From NCBI RefSeq assembly GCF_036320965.1, contig NC_092228.1, forward strand, positions 19,506,469-19,570,468: a DNA stretch of 64,000 nt, given 5' to 3'. This document shows, piece by piece, positions 47,697 through 60,297 of this stretch; positions within the stretch are counted from its first letter, which is position 1; the number at the start of each line of letters is the position of its first letter. Both the position numbers and the translations under genes were made by a program. The stretch comes from Panulirus ornatus (Eukaryota; Arthropoda; Malacostraca; Decapoda; Palinuridae). The notes under the pieces were generated by a model. It was not told the DNA's origin. It did not search any database and worked only from the letters and a program-made list of their open reading frames with translations.

Positions 47697-50600
47697 GTTT
47701 GAGGAAAGGAACCTGGATTTTTGGCTCTGAGTGAAACGAAGCTCAAGGGTAAAGGGGAAGAGCGATTTGGGAATGTCTTGGGAGTAAAGTCAGGGGTTAG
47801 TGAGAGGACAAGAGCAAGGGAAGGAGTAGCAGTACTCCTGAAACAGGAGTTGTGGGAGTATGTGATAGAATGTAAGAAAGTAAATTCTCGATTAATATGG
47901 GTAAAACTGAAAGTTGATGGAGAGAGATGGGTGATTATTGGTGCATATGCACCTGGGCATGAGAAGAAAGATCATGAGAGGCAAGTGTTTTGGGAGCAGC
48001 TGAATGAGTGTGTTAGTGGTTTTGATGCACGAGACCGGGTTATAGTGATGGGTGATTTGAATGCAAAGGTGAGTAATGTGGCAGTTGAGGGAATAATTGG
48101 AAATGGTGAAGAGCTTGTAGATTTATGTGTTGAAAAAGGACTGGTGATTGGGAATACCTGGTTTAAAAAGCGAGATATACATAAGTATATGTATGTAAGT
48201 AGGAGAGATAGCCAGAGAGCGTTACTGGATTACGTGTTAATTGACAGGCGCGCAAAAGAGAGACTTTTGGATGTTAATGTGCAGAGAGGTGCAACTGGAG
48301 GGATGTCTGATTATTATCTTGTGGAGGCTAAGGTGAAGATTTGTATGGGTTTTCAGAAAAGAAGAGTGAATGTTGGGGTGAAGAGGGTGGTGAGAGTAAG
48401 TGAGCTTGGGAAGGAGACTTGTGTGAGGAAGTACCAGGAGAGACTGAGTACAGAATGCAAAAAGGTGAGAACAATGAAAATAAGGGGAGTGGGGGAGGAA
48501 TGGGATGTATTTAGGGAATCAGTGATGGATTGCGCAAAAGATGCTTGTGGCATGAGAAGCGTGGGAGGTGGGTTGATTAGAAAGGGTAGTGAGTGGTGGG
48601 ATGAAGAAGTAAGATTATTAGTGAGAGAGAAGAGAGAGGCATTTGGACGATTTTTGCAGGGAAAAAATGCAATTGAGTGGGAGATGTATAAAAGAAAGAG
48701 ACAGGAGGTCAAGAGAAAGGTGCAAGAGGTGAAAAAGAAGGCAAATGAGAGTTGGGGTGAGAGAGTATCATTAAATTTTAGGGAGAATAAAAAGATGTTC
48801 TGGAAGGAGGTAAATAAAGTGCGTAAGACAAGGGAGCAAATGGGAACTTCAGTGAAGGACGCAAATGGGGAGGTGATAACAAGTAGTGGTGATGTGAGAA
48901 GGAGATGGAGTGAGTATTTTGAAGGTTTGTTGAATGTGTTTGATGATAGAGTGGCAGATATAGGGTGTTTTGGTCGAGGTGGTGTGCAAAGTGAGAGGGT
49001 TAGGGAAAATGATTTGGTAAACAGAGAAGAGGTAGTAAAAGCTTTGCGGAGGATGAAAGCCGGCAAGGCAGCAGGTTTGGATGGTATTGCAGTGGAATTT
49101 ATTAAAAAAGGGGGTGACTGTATTGTTGACTGGTTGGTAAGGTTATTTAATGTATGTATGACTCATGGTGAGGTGCCTGAGGATTGGCGGGATGCGTGCA
49201 TAGTGCCATTGTACAAAGGCAAAGGGGATAAGAGTGAGTGCTCAAATTACAGAGGTATAAGTTTGTTGAGTATTCCTGGCAAATTATATGGGAGGGTATT
49301 GATTGAGAGGGTGAAGGCATGTACAGAGCATCAGATTGGGGAAGAGCAGTGTGGTTTCAGAAGTGGTAGAGGATGTGTGGATCAGGTGTTTGCTTTGAAG
49401 AATGTATGTGAGAAATACTTAGAAAAGCAAATGGATTTGTATGTAGCATTTACGGATCTGGAGAAGGCATATGATAGAGTTGATAGAGATGCTCTGTGGA
49501 AGGTATTAAGAATATATGGTGTGGGAAGCAAGTTGTTAGAAGCAGTGAAAAGTTTTTATCGAGGATGTAAGGCATGTGTACGTGTAGGAAGAGAGGAAAG
49601 TGATTGGTTCTCAGTGAATGTAGGTTTGCGGCAGGGGTGTGTGATGTCTCCATGGTTGTTTAATTTGTTTATGGATGGGGTTGTTAGGGAGATGAATGCA
49701 AGAGTTTTGGAAAGAGGGGCAAGTATGAAGTCTGTTGGGGATGAGAGTGCTTGGGAAGTGAGTCAGTTGTTGTTCGCTGATGATACAGCGCTGGTGGCTG
49801 ATTCATGTGAGAAACTGCAGAAGCTGGTGACTGAGTTTGGTAAAGTGTGTGAAAGAAGAAAGTTAAGAGTAAATGTGAATAAGAGCAAGGTTATTAGGTA
49901 CAGTAGGGTTGAGGGTCAAGTCAATTGGGAGGTGAGTTTGAATGGAGAAAAACTGGAGGAAGTGAAGTGTTTTAGATATCTGGGAGTGGATCTGGCAGCG
50001 GATGGAACCATGGAAGCAGAAGTGGATCATAGGGTGGGGGAGGGGGTGAAAATTCTGGGAGCCTTGAAGAATGTGTGGAAGTTGAGAACATTATCTCGGA
50101 AAGCAAAAATAGGTATGTTTGAAGGAATAGTGGTTCCAACAATGTTGTATGGTTGTGAGGCGTAGACTATGGATAAAGTTGTGCGCAGGAGGATGGATGT
50201 GCTGGAAATGAGATGTTTGAGGACAATGTGTGGTGTGAGGTGGTTTGATCGAGTAAGTAACGTAAGGGTAAGAGAGATGTGTGGAAATAAAAAGAGCATG
50301 GTTGAGAGAGCAGAAGAGGGTGTTTTGAAATGGTTTGGTCACATGGAGAGAATGAGTGAGGAAAGACTGACCAAGAGGATATATGTGTCGGAGGTGGAGG
50401 GAACGAGGAGAAGAGGGAGACCAAATTGGAGGTGGAAAGATGGAGTGAAAAAGATTTTGTGTGATCAGGGCCTGAACATGCAGGAGGGTGAAAGGAGGGC
50501 AAGGAATAGAGTGAATTGGAGCGATGTGGTATACCAGGGTTGACGTGCTGTCAGTGGATTGAATCAAGGCATGTGAAGCGTCTGGGGTAAACCATGGAAA

Positions 50601-50776
50601 GCTGTGTAGGTATGTATATTTGCGTGTGTGGACGTATGTACATACATGTGTATGGGGGTGGGTTGGGCCATTTCTTTCATCTGTTTCCTTGCGCTACCTC
50701 GCAAACGCGGGAGACAGCGGCAAAAAAAAAAAAAAAAAATAATAATAATAATAATAACAATAATAACAATAATAAA
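47697..50776 (+). mobile_element. RTE LINE, most complete copy (APE + RT + C-terminal region)
   Basis: It begins at ATGTTTGAGGAAAGG directly after (AT)n and ends with the short 3' UTR, hairpin (50692-50720), A17 and an (AAT)n/(AAC)n tail. It contains the whole coding path of the family bar the extreme N-terminus seen at 24075. The next RTE fragment starts immediately after its tail. Confidence 0.93.
47721..50543 (+). pseudogene. RTE APE-RT polyprotein, one nonsense codon
   Basis: A single frame of 941 positions is broken only by TAG at 50163-50165, where other copies have TGG (CEAW). Endonuclease: VMGDLNAKV at residue ~108, then MSDYYLV at ~195, where the catalytic His of the SDH box is Tyr. 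A 30-nt in-frame deletion after VEGIIG (about 48100) removes ten residues. RT: GLDGIAVEFIKK (~450), FTDLEKAYDRVD (~576), GLRQGCVMSPW (~643), LLFADDTALVAD (~684). The C-terminal block has WFGHMERM and [12 protein letters not shown] 1-nt loss at about 47720 puts the usual MFEERN start out of frame. Such proteins nick the target and copy their mRNA; this copy is dead. Confidence 0.9.
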
Positions 50777-51653
50777 TCGGGAGGTAAGTTTGAATGGAGA
50801 AAAACTGGAGGAAGTGAAGTGTTTTAGATATCTGGGAGTGGGTTTGGCAGCGGATGGAACCATGGAAGCGGAAGTGAATCATAGGGTGGGGGAGGGGGCG
50901 AAAATTCTGGGAGCCTTGAAGAATGTGTGAAGTCGAGATCATTATCTCGGAAAGCAAAAATGGGTATGTTTGAAGGAATAGTGGTTCCAACAATGTTATA
51001 TGGTTGCGAGGCGTGGGCTATGGATAGAGTTGTGCGCAGGAGGGTGGATGTGCTGGAAATGAGATGTCTGAGGACAATATGTGGTGTGAGGTGGTTTGAT
51101 CGAGTAAGTAATAATAGGGTAAGAGAGATGTGTGGTAATAAAAAGAGTGTGGTTGAGAGAGCAGAGGAGGGTGTTTTGAAATGGTTTGGTCACATGGAGA
51201 GAATGAGTGAGGAAAGATTGACCAAGAGGATATACGTGTCAGAGGTGGAGGGAACGAGGCAAAGTGGGAGACCAAATTGGAGGTGGAAAGATGGAGTGAA
51301 AAAGATTTTGAGTGATCGGGGCCTGAACATGCAGGAGGGTGAAAGGCATGCAAGGAATAGAGTGAATTGGAACGATGTGGTATACCAGGGTCGACATGCT
51401 GTCAATGGATTGAACCAGGGCATGTTAAGCGTCTGGGGTAAACCATGAAAAGTTCTGTGGGGCCTGGATGTGGAAAGGGAGCTGTGGTTTCGGTGCATTA
51501 TTACATGACAGCTAGAGACTGAATGTGAACGAATGGGGCCTTTGTTGTCTTTTCCTAGCGCTACCTCGCACACATGAGGGGGGAGGGTGTTGTTATTCCA
51601 TGTGTGGCGGGGTGGCGATGGGAATGAATAAAGGCCGACAGTATGAATTATGT

Positions 51654-54024
51654 TTTTTTTTTTTATACTTTGTCGCTGTCTCCCGCGTTTGCGAGGTAGC
51701 GCAAGGAAACAGACGAAAGAAATGGCCCAACCCCCCCCATACACATGTATATACATACGTCCACACACGCAAATATACATACCTACACAGCTTTCCATGG
51801 TTTACCCCAGACGCTTCACATGCCTTGATTCAATCCACTGACAGCACGTCAACCCCGGTATACCACATCGCTCCAATTCACTCTATTCCTTGCCCTCCTT
51901 TCACCCTCCTGCATGTTCAGGCCCCGATCACACAAAATCTTTTTCACTCCATCTTTCCACCTCCAATTTGGTCTCCCTCTTCTCCTCGTTCCCTCCACCT
52001 CCGACACATATATCCTCTTGGTCAATCTTTCCTCACTCATTCTCTCCATGTGCCCAAACCATTTCAAAACACCCTCTTCTGCTCTCTCAACCACGCCCTT
52101 TTTATTTCCACACATCTCTCTTACCCTTACGTTACTCACTCGATCAAACCACCTCACACCACACATTGTCCTCAAACATCTCATTTCCAGCACATCCATC
52201 CTCCTGCGCACAACTCTATCCATAGCCCACGCCTCGCAACCATACAACATTGTTGGAACCACTATTCCTTCAAACATACCCATTTTTGCTTCCCGAGATA
52301 ATGTTCTCGACTTCCACACATTCTTCAGGGCTCCCAGAATTTTCGCCCCCTCCCCCACCCTATGATCCACTTCCGCTTCCATGGTTCCATCCGCTGCCAG
52401 ATCCACTCCCAGATATCTAAAACACTTCACTTCCTCCAGTTTTTCTCCATTCAAACTCACCTCCCAATTGACTTGACCCTCAACCCTACTGTACCTAATA
52501 ACCTTGCTCTTATTCACATTTACTCTTAACTTTCTTCTTCCACACACTTTACCAAACTCAGTCACCAGCTTCTGCAGTTTCTCACATGAATCAGCCACCA
52601 GCGCTGTATCATCAGCGAACAACAACTGACTCGCTTCCCAAGCTCTCTCATCCCCAACAGACTTCATACTTGCCCCTCTTTCCAAAACTCTTGCATTTAC
52701 CTCCCTAACAACCCCATCCATAAACAAATTAAACAACCATGGAGACATCACACACCCCTGCCGCAAACCTACATTCACTGAGAACCAATCACTTTCCTCT
52801 CTTCCTACACGTACACATGCCTTACATCCTCGATAAAAACTTTTCATTGCTTCTAACAACTTTCCTCCCACACCATATATTCTTAATACCTTCCACAGAG
52901 CATCTCTATCAACTCTATCATATGCCTTCTCCAGATCCATAAATGCTACATACAAATCCATTTGCTTTTCTAAGTATTTCTCACATACATTCTTCAAAGC
53001 AAACACCTGATCCACACATCCTCTACCACTTCTGAAACCACACTGCTCTTCCCCAATCTGATGCTCTGTACATGCCTTCACCCTCTCAATCAATACCCTC
53101 CCATATAATTTACCAGGAATACTCAACAAACTTATACCTCTGTAATTTGAGCATTCACTCTTATCCCCTTTGCCTTTGTACAATGGCACTATGCACGCAT
53201 TCCGCCAATCCTCAGGCACCTCACCATGAGTCATACATACATTAAATAACCTTACCAACCAGTCAACAATACAGTCACCCCCTTTTTTAATAAATTCCAC
53301 TGCAATACCATCCAAACCTGCTGCCTTGCCGGCTTTCATCTTCCGCAAAGCTTTCACTACCTCTTCTCTGTTTACCAAATCATTTTCCCTAACCCTCTCA
53401 CTTTGCACACCACCTCGACCAAAACACCCTATATCTGCCACTCTATCATCAAACACATTCAACAAACCTTCAAAATACTCACTCCATCTCCTTCTCACAT
53501 CACCACTACTTGTTATAACCTCCCCATTTGTGCCCTTCACTGAAGTTCCCATTTGCTCCCTTGTCTTACGCACTTTATTTACCTCCTTCCAGAACATCTT
53601 TTTATTCTCCCTAAAATTCAATGATACTCTCTCACCCCAACTCTCATTTGCCCTTTTTTTCACCTCTTGCACCTTTCTCTTGACCTCCTGTCTCTTTCTT
53701 TTATACATCTCCCACTCAATTGCATTTTTTCCCTGCAAAAATCGTCCAAATGCCTCTCTCTTCTCTTTCACTAATACTCTTACTTCTTCATCCCACCACT
53801 CACTACCCTTTCTAATCAACCCACCTCCCACTCTTCTCATGCCACAAGCATCTTTTGCGCAATCCATCACTGATTCCCTAAATACATCCCATTCCTCCCC
53901 CACTCCCCTTGCTTCCATTGTTCTCACCTTTTTCCATTCTGTACTCAGTCTCTCCTGGTACTTCCTCACACAGGTCTCCTTCTCAAGCTCACTTACTCTC
54001 ACCACCCTCTTCACCCCAACATTC
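51654..54024 (-). mobile_element. Young nested RTE insertion with target-site duplication
   Basis: ATGAATTATGT occurs at both 51643-51653 and 54025-54035. The insert has T-run, hairpin and short UTR at its left end and is 5'-truncated just after the APE region at its right end. Its reading frame is entirely open, which with the intact duplication marks it as the most recent insertion in the window. Confidence 0.93.
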
Positions 54025-54026
54025 AT
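51849..54026 (-). CDS. RTE RT and C-terminal region, uninterrupted 725-codon frame
   Basis: The frame begins MNVGVKRVVR (the ATG is created partly by the target-site duplication) and has no stop before VVYRG. RT motifs: GLDGIAVEFIKK (~236), FMDLEKAYDRVD (~360), GLRQGCVMSPW (~428), LLFADDTALVAD (~470). The C-terminal block has [37 protein letters not shown] and [13 protein letters not shown]. The APE domain is missing by 5' truncation, so it could not nick target DNA. The RT catalytic aspartates are intact. Confidence 0.9.
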   Translation of the reverse strand: MNVGVKRVVRVSELEKETCVRKYQERLSTEWKKVRTMEARGVGEEWDVFRESVMDCAKDACGMRRVGGGLIRKGSEWWDEEVRVLVKEKREAFGRFLQGKNAIEWEMYKRKRQEVKRKVQEVKKRANESWGERVSLNFRENKKMFWKEVNKVRKTREQMGTSVKGTNGEVITSSGDVRRRWSEYFEGLLNVFDDRVADIGCFGRGGVQSERVRENDLVNREEVVKALRKMKAGKAAGLDGIAVEFIKKGGDCIVDWLVRLFNVCMTHGEVPEDWRNACIVPLYKGKGDKSECSNYRGISLLSIPGKLYGRVLIERVKACTEHQIGEEQCGFRSGRGCVDQVFALKNVCEKYLEKQMDLYVAFMDLEKAYDRVDRDALWKVLRIYGVGGKLLEAMKSFYRGCKACVRVGREESDWFSVNVGLRQGCVMSPWLFNLFMDGVVREVNARVLERGASMKSVGDERAWEASQLLFADDTALVADSCEKLQKLVTEFGKVCGRRKLRVNVNKSKVIRYSRVEGQVNWEVSLNGEKLEEVKCFRYLGVDLAADGTMEAEVDHRVGEGAKILGALKNVWKSRTLSREAKMGMFEGIVVPTMLYGCEAWAMDRVVRRRMDVLEMRCLRTMCGVRWFDRVSNVRVREMCGNKKGVVERAEEGVLKWFGHMERMSEERLTKRIYVSEVEGTRRRGRPNWRWKDGVKKILCDRGLNMQEGERRARNRVNWSDVVYRG

Positions 54027-54202
54027 GAATTATGTACATGGGTATATATGTATATGTCTGTGTGTGTATATATATATGTAAACATTGAGATGTATAGGTA
54101 TGTATATGTGCTATGTGTGGACGTGTATGTGGGTGGGTTGGGCCATTCTTTCGTCTGTTTCCTTGCGCTACCTCGCTAATGCGGGAGACAGCGACAAAGC
54201 AA

Positions 54203-55105
54203 ATGTGAATAAGAGCAAGGTTATTAGGTACAGTAGGGGTGAGGGTCAAGTCAATTGGGAGGTGAGTTTGAATGGAGAAAAACTGGAGGAAGTGAAGTGT
54301 TTTAGATATCTGGGAGTGGATCTGTCAGCGGATGGAACCATGGAAGCGGAAGTGGATCATAGGGTGGGGGAGGGGGCGAAAATTTTGGGAGCCTTGAAAA
54401 ATGTGTGGAAGTCGAGAACATTATCTCGGAAAGCAAAAATGGGTATGTTTGAGGGAATAGTGGTTCCAACAATGTTGTATGGTTGCGAGGCGTGGGCTAT
54501 GGATAGAGATGTGCGCAGGAGGATGGATGTGCTGGAAATGAGATGTTTGAGGACAATGTGTGGTGTGAGGTGGTTTGATCGAGTAAGTAACGTAAGGGTA
54601 AGAGAGATGTGTGGAAATAAAATGAGCGTGGTTGAGAGAGCAGAAGAGGGTGTTTTGAAATGGTTTGGGCACATGGAGAGAATGAGTGAGGAGAGATTGA
54701 CCAAGAGGATATATGTGTCGGAGGTGGAGGGAACGAGGAGAAGAGGGAGACCAAATTGGAGGTGGAAAGATGGAGTGAAAAAGATTTTGTGTGATCGGGG
54801 CCTGAACATGCAGGAGGGTGAAAGGAGGGCAAGAAATAGAGTGAATTGGAGTCATGTGGTATACAGGGGTTGACGTGCTGTCAGTGGATTGAAGCAAGGC
54901 ATGTGAAGCGTCTGGGGTAAACCATGGAAAGCTGTGTAGGTATGTATATTTGCGTGTGTGGACGTGTGTATGTACATGTGTATGGGGGGGGGGGGGTTGG
55001 GCCATTTCTTTCGTCTGTTTCCTTGCGCTACCTCGCAAACGCGGGAGACAGCGACAAAGTATAAAAAAAAAAAAAAAAAAAAAATAATAATAATAATAAC
55101 AATAA
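54203..55105 (+). mobile_element. RTE LINE 3' copy with A-tail and (AAT)n
   Basis: It starts at the codons for [11 protein letters not shown] immediately at the end of the preceding RTE tail (gacaaagcaaatgtg), continues open to 54873, and has the short UTR, hairpin (55027-55056), A-run and (aat)n tail. Confidence 0.9.
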
Positions 55106-55225
55106 TAATAATGTATATGTATGCATATGTATGTGTATGTGAGAGGATGGGCCACTCTTCATCTGATTCTTGGCACTACCTCACTGATGTGGGAGACAGC
55201 GATCATAAATATATAATAAACATTT
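55106..55225 (+). mobile_element. Old RTE 3' tail
   Basis: A weathered UTR end (gatgggccactcttcatctg) and hairpin variant (ctacctcactgatgtgggag) are followed by an A/T-rich end. No coding sequence remains. Confidence 0.7.
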
Positions 55226-56770
55226 GTCTCATACTGATGATCGCACTGTCATCAAATTGTTTACATCTGATGCCATGTTGGTAGTGCATCTTCATGAGTA
55301 CGCCTGGTATATTTCAACTAGAATATTGAACATGACAATATAACGATAAATCACACCTGCTAGGGAAGCTAAACAAGGTGTTCATAAGCACAATGATTCT
55401 TCGCAAGTGTATTACCTACTTTTACATTCGTCAAACCCACAGTTTCCCTGATATATTAGTGGAGTATTACCTTACTCTGCACCATTCACTGCAAAAAGAT
55501 GAAAAAAATTTATCCTCTAATAGAATTTCTGTGAAGACAATGAATTAAATAATGCACCTAAAACATATGTAGCCATTTCCCACAGCCAACAGCAGTGCAG
55601 AGATATAACAGACAATTACCTTTCATCATAATTTAATCATTAATATTATACTTGACATTATCATTAACACCACATTTTACCTCTCATAATCCTCCTTACT
55701 ATTATGTTATTTATTGTCGAATAATGAATCATAATAATGCTAATGAAAAACCACCTACTTTATAACAAATAGCAAATCCATGAGAACAGAAGGAGAATTC
55801 CAAAGCTATAACATGAGCATCATAAAAAAATGGATGAATTACCTGGAGTTAGGTTAAATCTGGCAACAGTAGTAACTGCTAAGTATATCAGGAAAAATGA
55901 GGGGTTAATCAAAGCCATAGCAGATAGCTTATACACTTGTTAAATATCAACAGAACAAATAAAAACTTACCAAACAGGAAAAGATATCAAAAATGTGTCA
56001 ACATTATATCTATCTGCTGCTCTGGATTATGTGGCCACTTGCTTTGTCGTTGGTTTATTGACATCTGGCAGCAATTTCTCAGTGCTCAATTACTGGTGTG
56101 ACTGGTATACAGGGAACAGAAAACATTAAGATGGCTACATTTTAAAAGCTAAGGAGGTTAAGTAAAGTTTTCACAGGTTCTGTTGAATTTTTTACTGTTG
56201 TATTACCTTCCTTAACTCAACATTTTCCTTGATATACTTTTATACTCTTGCTCAATATCACAGTAAAATATAATGCTCCACAACTATGGGGAAGCAGAAC
56301 TTTGAAATCCAATGAAATTCAAGAGTTGGCTAAATAAACTAGTACTAATGAAGAAGACTCAAGTCCACAAATGAAACTTTTCATCAAGTTTTCAGTTTTA
56401 CTCGATTCATCTCATAAAATGCCACATATCACATAAGAAAAACAAAAATAACCAAGAAATAAGCGATACAAGCTTCAACTTACCCATGGAGGAAGAGGTA
56501 CAATGTAGTACAGTTAGACCTTCACTGTCTGGGAATGATGTAACTTGAAATTTTTTTTTTTATATCAGCAAAAAAAAACCTCACCACCTGCCACACATGT
56601 CTCATTTCTTTCATATGACTTCATTACTTTCCAAACTGCTTCTATTTTCTTTTCGTGTTTTCGGTGTGATATGTTGTTTTAAGGTGCCGCCCCCACAGGT
56701 GTTACTGTACATCAGAATACTACACTAGCATTGTAGAATAAAGTTATTAACTATCTAAAACTAAAACCTA
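55226..56770. other. Unassigned A/T-rich sequence
   Basis: There is no repeat array or LINE. The only item noted is a possible - strand start-codon exon at 56487-56484 (ATGG|gtaagt), described as a finding. Confidence 0.35.
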
Positions 56771-56784
56771 AAACTTACTCTCCA

Positions 56785-57300
56785 TATATGACCTTAGACG
56801 CATAGCTCAACTAGTAAATCCAACTTCAAAACTTCACCACCTCTATATCTTACCTCAGACGCGTAGCTCAACTAGTAAATCAAACTTCAAACTTCACCAC
56901 CTCTTATATCTTACCTCAGACGCATAACTCAACTGATAAATCCAACTTCAAACTTTATCACCTTCATATATTACCTCAAAGGCGTAGTTCAACTGGTAAA
57001 TCCAACTTCAAACTTCACCACCTCTTATATCTTACCTCAGACGCATAACTCTACTGATAAATCCAACTTCAAACTTCACCATCTCTTATATCTTACCTCA
57101 GACGCATAACTCAACTAGTAAATCACACTTCAAACTTTATCACCGCCATATATTACCTCAGACGCGTACCTCAACTACTAAATCCAACTTCAAACTTCAC
57201 CATCTCTTACATCTTACCTTCAGACGCATAACTCAACTTATAAATCAAACTTCAACACCTCTATATATTACCTCAGAGGCGTAGTTCAACTGGTAAACTT
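56785..57300. repeat. ~61-bp tandem repeat, 8-9 copies
   Basis: The unit contains ttacctcagacgcgtagctc, aactagtaaatccaacttca and aacttcaccacctcttatat. Copies vary by single-base changes and small indels. The segment gcgtagctcaactggtaaa looks like a tRNA D-arm/A-box word. Confidence 0.85.
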
Positions 57301-58035
57301 GATGACCATCTATCACAAGTAGACCCCACCAAGATGAGGGAGGTTACAGTCCCCAGACTCGCTTGGCCTCCTTGCTGGATGAGGACCTTTCACATCATCG
57401 TTAAAATGAACATTCTCCTCCAACAGTTATCTTGTGTGTGTGGCTTAACACTGGCGCTAAAAGCGTCAGAAGCTTCCTCACCCGCCATATTTAAACCCTT
57501 GACAATATTGCATATTTGTTGACGTACACACCCACCACCCGATTTCACACGTTTTCCGTAAGAGAAAATGGTATATGTAGGGGTAACTCATCAATGGCTT
57601 CTCGTCAATGTCTTTTGATGTTTGTAGTGTTGCTTTTTGTACAATGACATCGCTGCCACGTTTGAGGTAAATCGACCCAGTATTTTACGAGGAGTTTGTG
57701 GGAAAGACGCTAAACCATATGATGCCAATTGCTGTTAATGTACAAGCAAAATCATTGTATGCAGCTGAAAGACATTTTTACATATTCTATGATAAGGATC
57801 CGCGTTTTCTGGGAATATAGAATCGTTGTTGCCTCTCGTTTGTATCATTCACTGAGAGTTACAAAACTAGTGACCTTATACATATATATTTATATAAGTG
57901 AGTATTTCACTTGGAAACACTTGTACTGAACGAAGAGAACCGATTAGCAACTGCGTAATGTCCAAGGAATTTTCATAATAATAAACTATAGTAATCATTC
58001 TGTGCAACGTCACGGATATCTGTCACGTTGACTTG
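57301..58035. other. Unassigned sequence
   Basis: I see no recognisable gene or element. Confidence 0.35.
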
Positions 58036-58040
58036 TGATA

Positions 58041-58190
58041 GTGGCGGCGGCACAGGGGGAGGAGAGTGGCGGCGGCACAGGGGGAGGAGAGTGGCGGCGG
58101 CACAGGGGGAGGAGAGTGGCGGCGGCACAGGGGGAGGAGAGTGGCGGCGGCACAGGGGAAAGGGAGTGCCGGCGGCACAGGGTGAGGGGG
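58041..58190. repeat. 25-bp GC-rich minisatellite, ~6 copies
   Basis: The unit is gtggcggcggcacaggggga plus ggaga, nearly perfect for four copies and then decaying. It contrasts sharply with the A/T-rich surroundings. Pro-rich frames on the - strand are by-products. Confidence 0.9.
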
Positions 58191-58559
58191 TTGGGGGGAG
58201 AAAGCTCTCACTCTGAAAAGCAAGGGGGGGTGGGGTTTGAACCCCCATTTTATTAGGACTCGTACAGAACTGCAGTCTGCTGCTACATCGTTGTGAAAGC
58301 TTTTGCTGCAGTGAGCTCCCACTTTTTAGAAGCTGCCACAGTCTCCGTTTGTGGCTGTCCCTCACTCGTGCTTGTCCAAAGCATGGAACTGTCTTGCCCT
58401 ACCTTGATCTTAAGTTCATATAAGATTAGTGAACTGCTTGTCAACATGGCGTTGTTCTGTAATAACTTACCAATATATTTGCAACCGAATGGCGGTCATA
58501 ATTCAATAAACCGTTCTTTATTCATTATATAAATAAACACAAACACGCGCACCGTTATT

Positions 58560-58750
58560 ACCACCACGTTTTACTACTTGATTGAAATTAATCTGGTATG
58601 AGCTGGTCAAATCGTGTCACGCCATTTAGTGTTTAGATTCAATCTGGTTTGAGTTGGTTAAATCACTTTAAGTGGTTTTCTGTTTGCTTAAGATTAATCT
58701 GGTTTGAAATTGTCAAATCGCGTCTCATGATAAGGTGGTATATAAGGCCG
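58560..58750. repeat. Three diverged ~60-bp repeats
   Basis: Three occurrences of a unit with aatctggtttgagttggtca and aatcgcgtc-like ends. No function seen. Confidence 0.55.
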
Positions 58751-58963
58751 CTGGTGCTGGTGGCTATCTCATACCTGATAATATTCATGGAAGGCTGAAA
58801 GTAGCATCTCCTTGATTCCCTAGGTACAGAGTCCTTGGTCTATCTTAAGGGTGTTTTAGGGTCTGACATTAACAAAACTCTGTAGCGAACAGTTTCCCCC
58901 GTTTATTTATTTAGAGGCAATAAAATACACTAGTGCTTTCAAATGTCGTAATTATTTGAATAT

Positions 58964-58964
<1 letters not shown>

Positions 58965-59044
<80 letters not shown>

Positions 59045-59081
59045 GCGGGAGACAGCGACAAAGCAAAATAAATAAATATAA

Positions 59082-59150
<69 letters not shown>
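58965..59150. repeat. Two (AT)n arrays flanking a hairpin remnant
   Basis: AT runs lie at 58965-59040 and about 59080-59150. Between them, 59041-59064 is the 3' half of the RTE terminal hairpin with its cacaaag-type end (acgcgggagacagcgacaaa) and an A-rich tail. Confidence 0.9.

Positions 59151-60297
<1,147 letters not shown>

Larger units (their letters stand above)
50778..54202 (+). mobile_element. RTE LINE copy with long 3' UTR, split by a nested RTE
   Basis: The left part is 50778-51653 and the right part 54025-54202. The left part starts at the codons for [12 protein letters not shown], has a 1-nt deletion near 50929, and an open C-terminal frame 50927-51448. The long UTR runs to gaattatg, is interrupted by the nested element, and resumes with gaattatgtacatgggtata through to the hairpin at 54165-54195. 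The interruption is flanked by an 11-bp duplication. Confidence 0.9.

Noticed and set aside
58225..58250. tRNA T-arm-like word (gggggttcaaacccc on the - strand)
   Set aside because: No acceptor stem, D-arm or anticodon arm can be fitted around it. It is a chance palindrome in a G-rich stretch.
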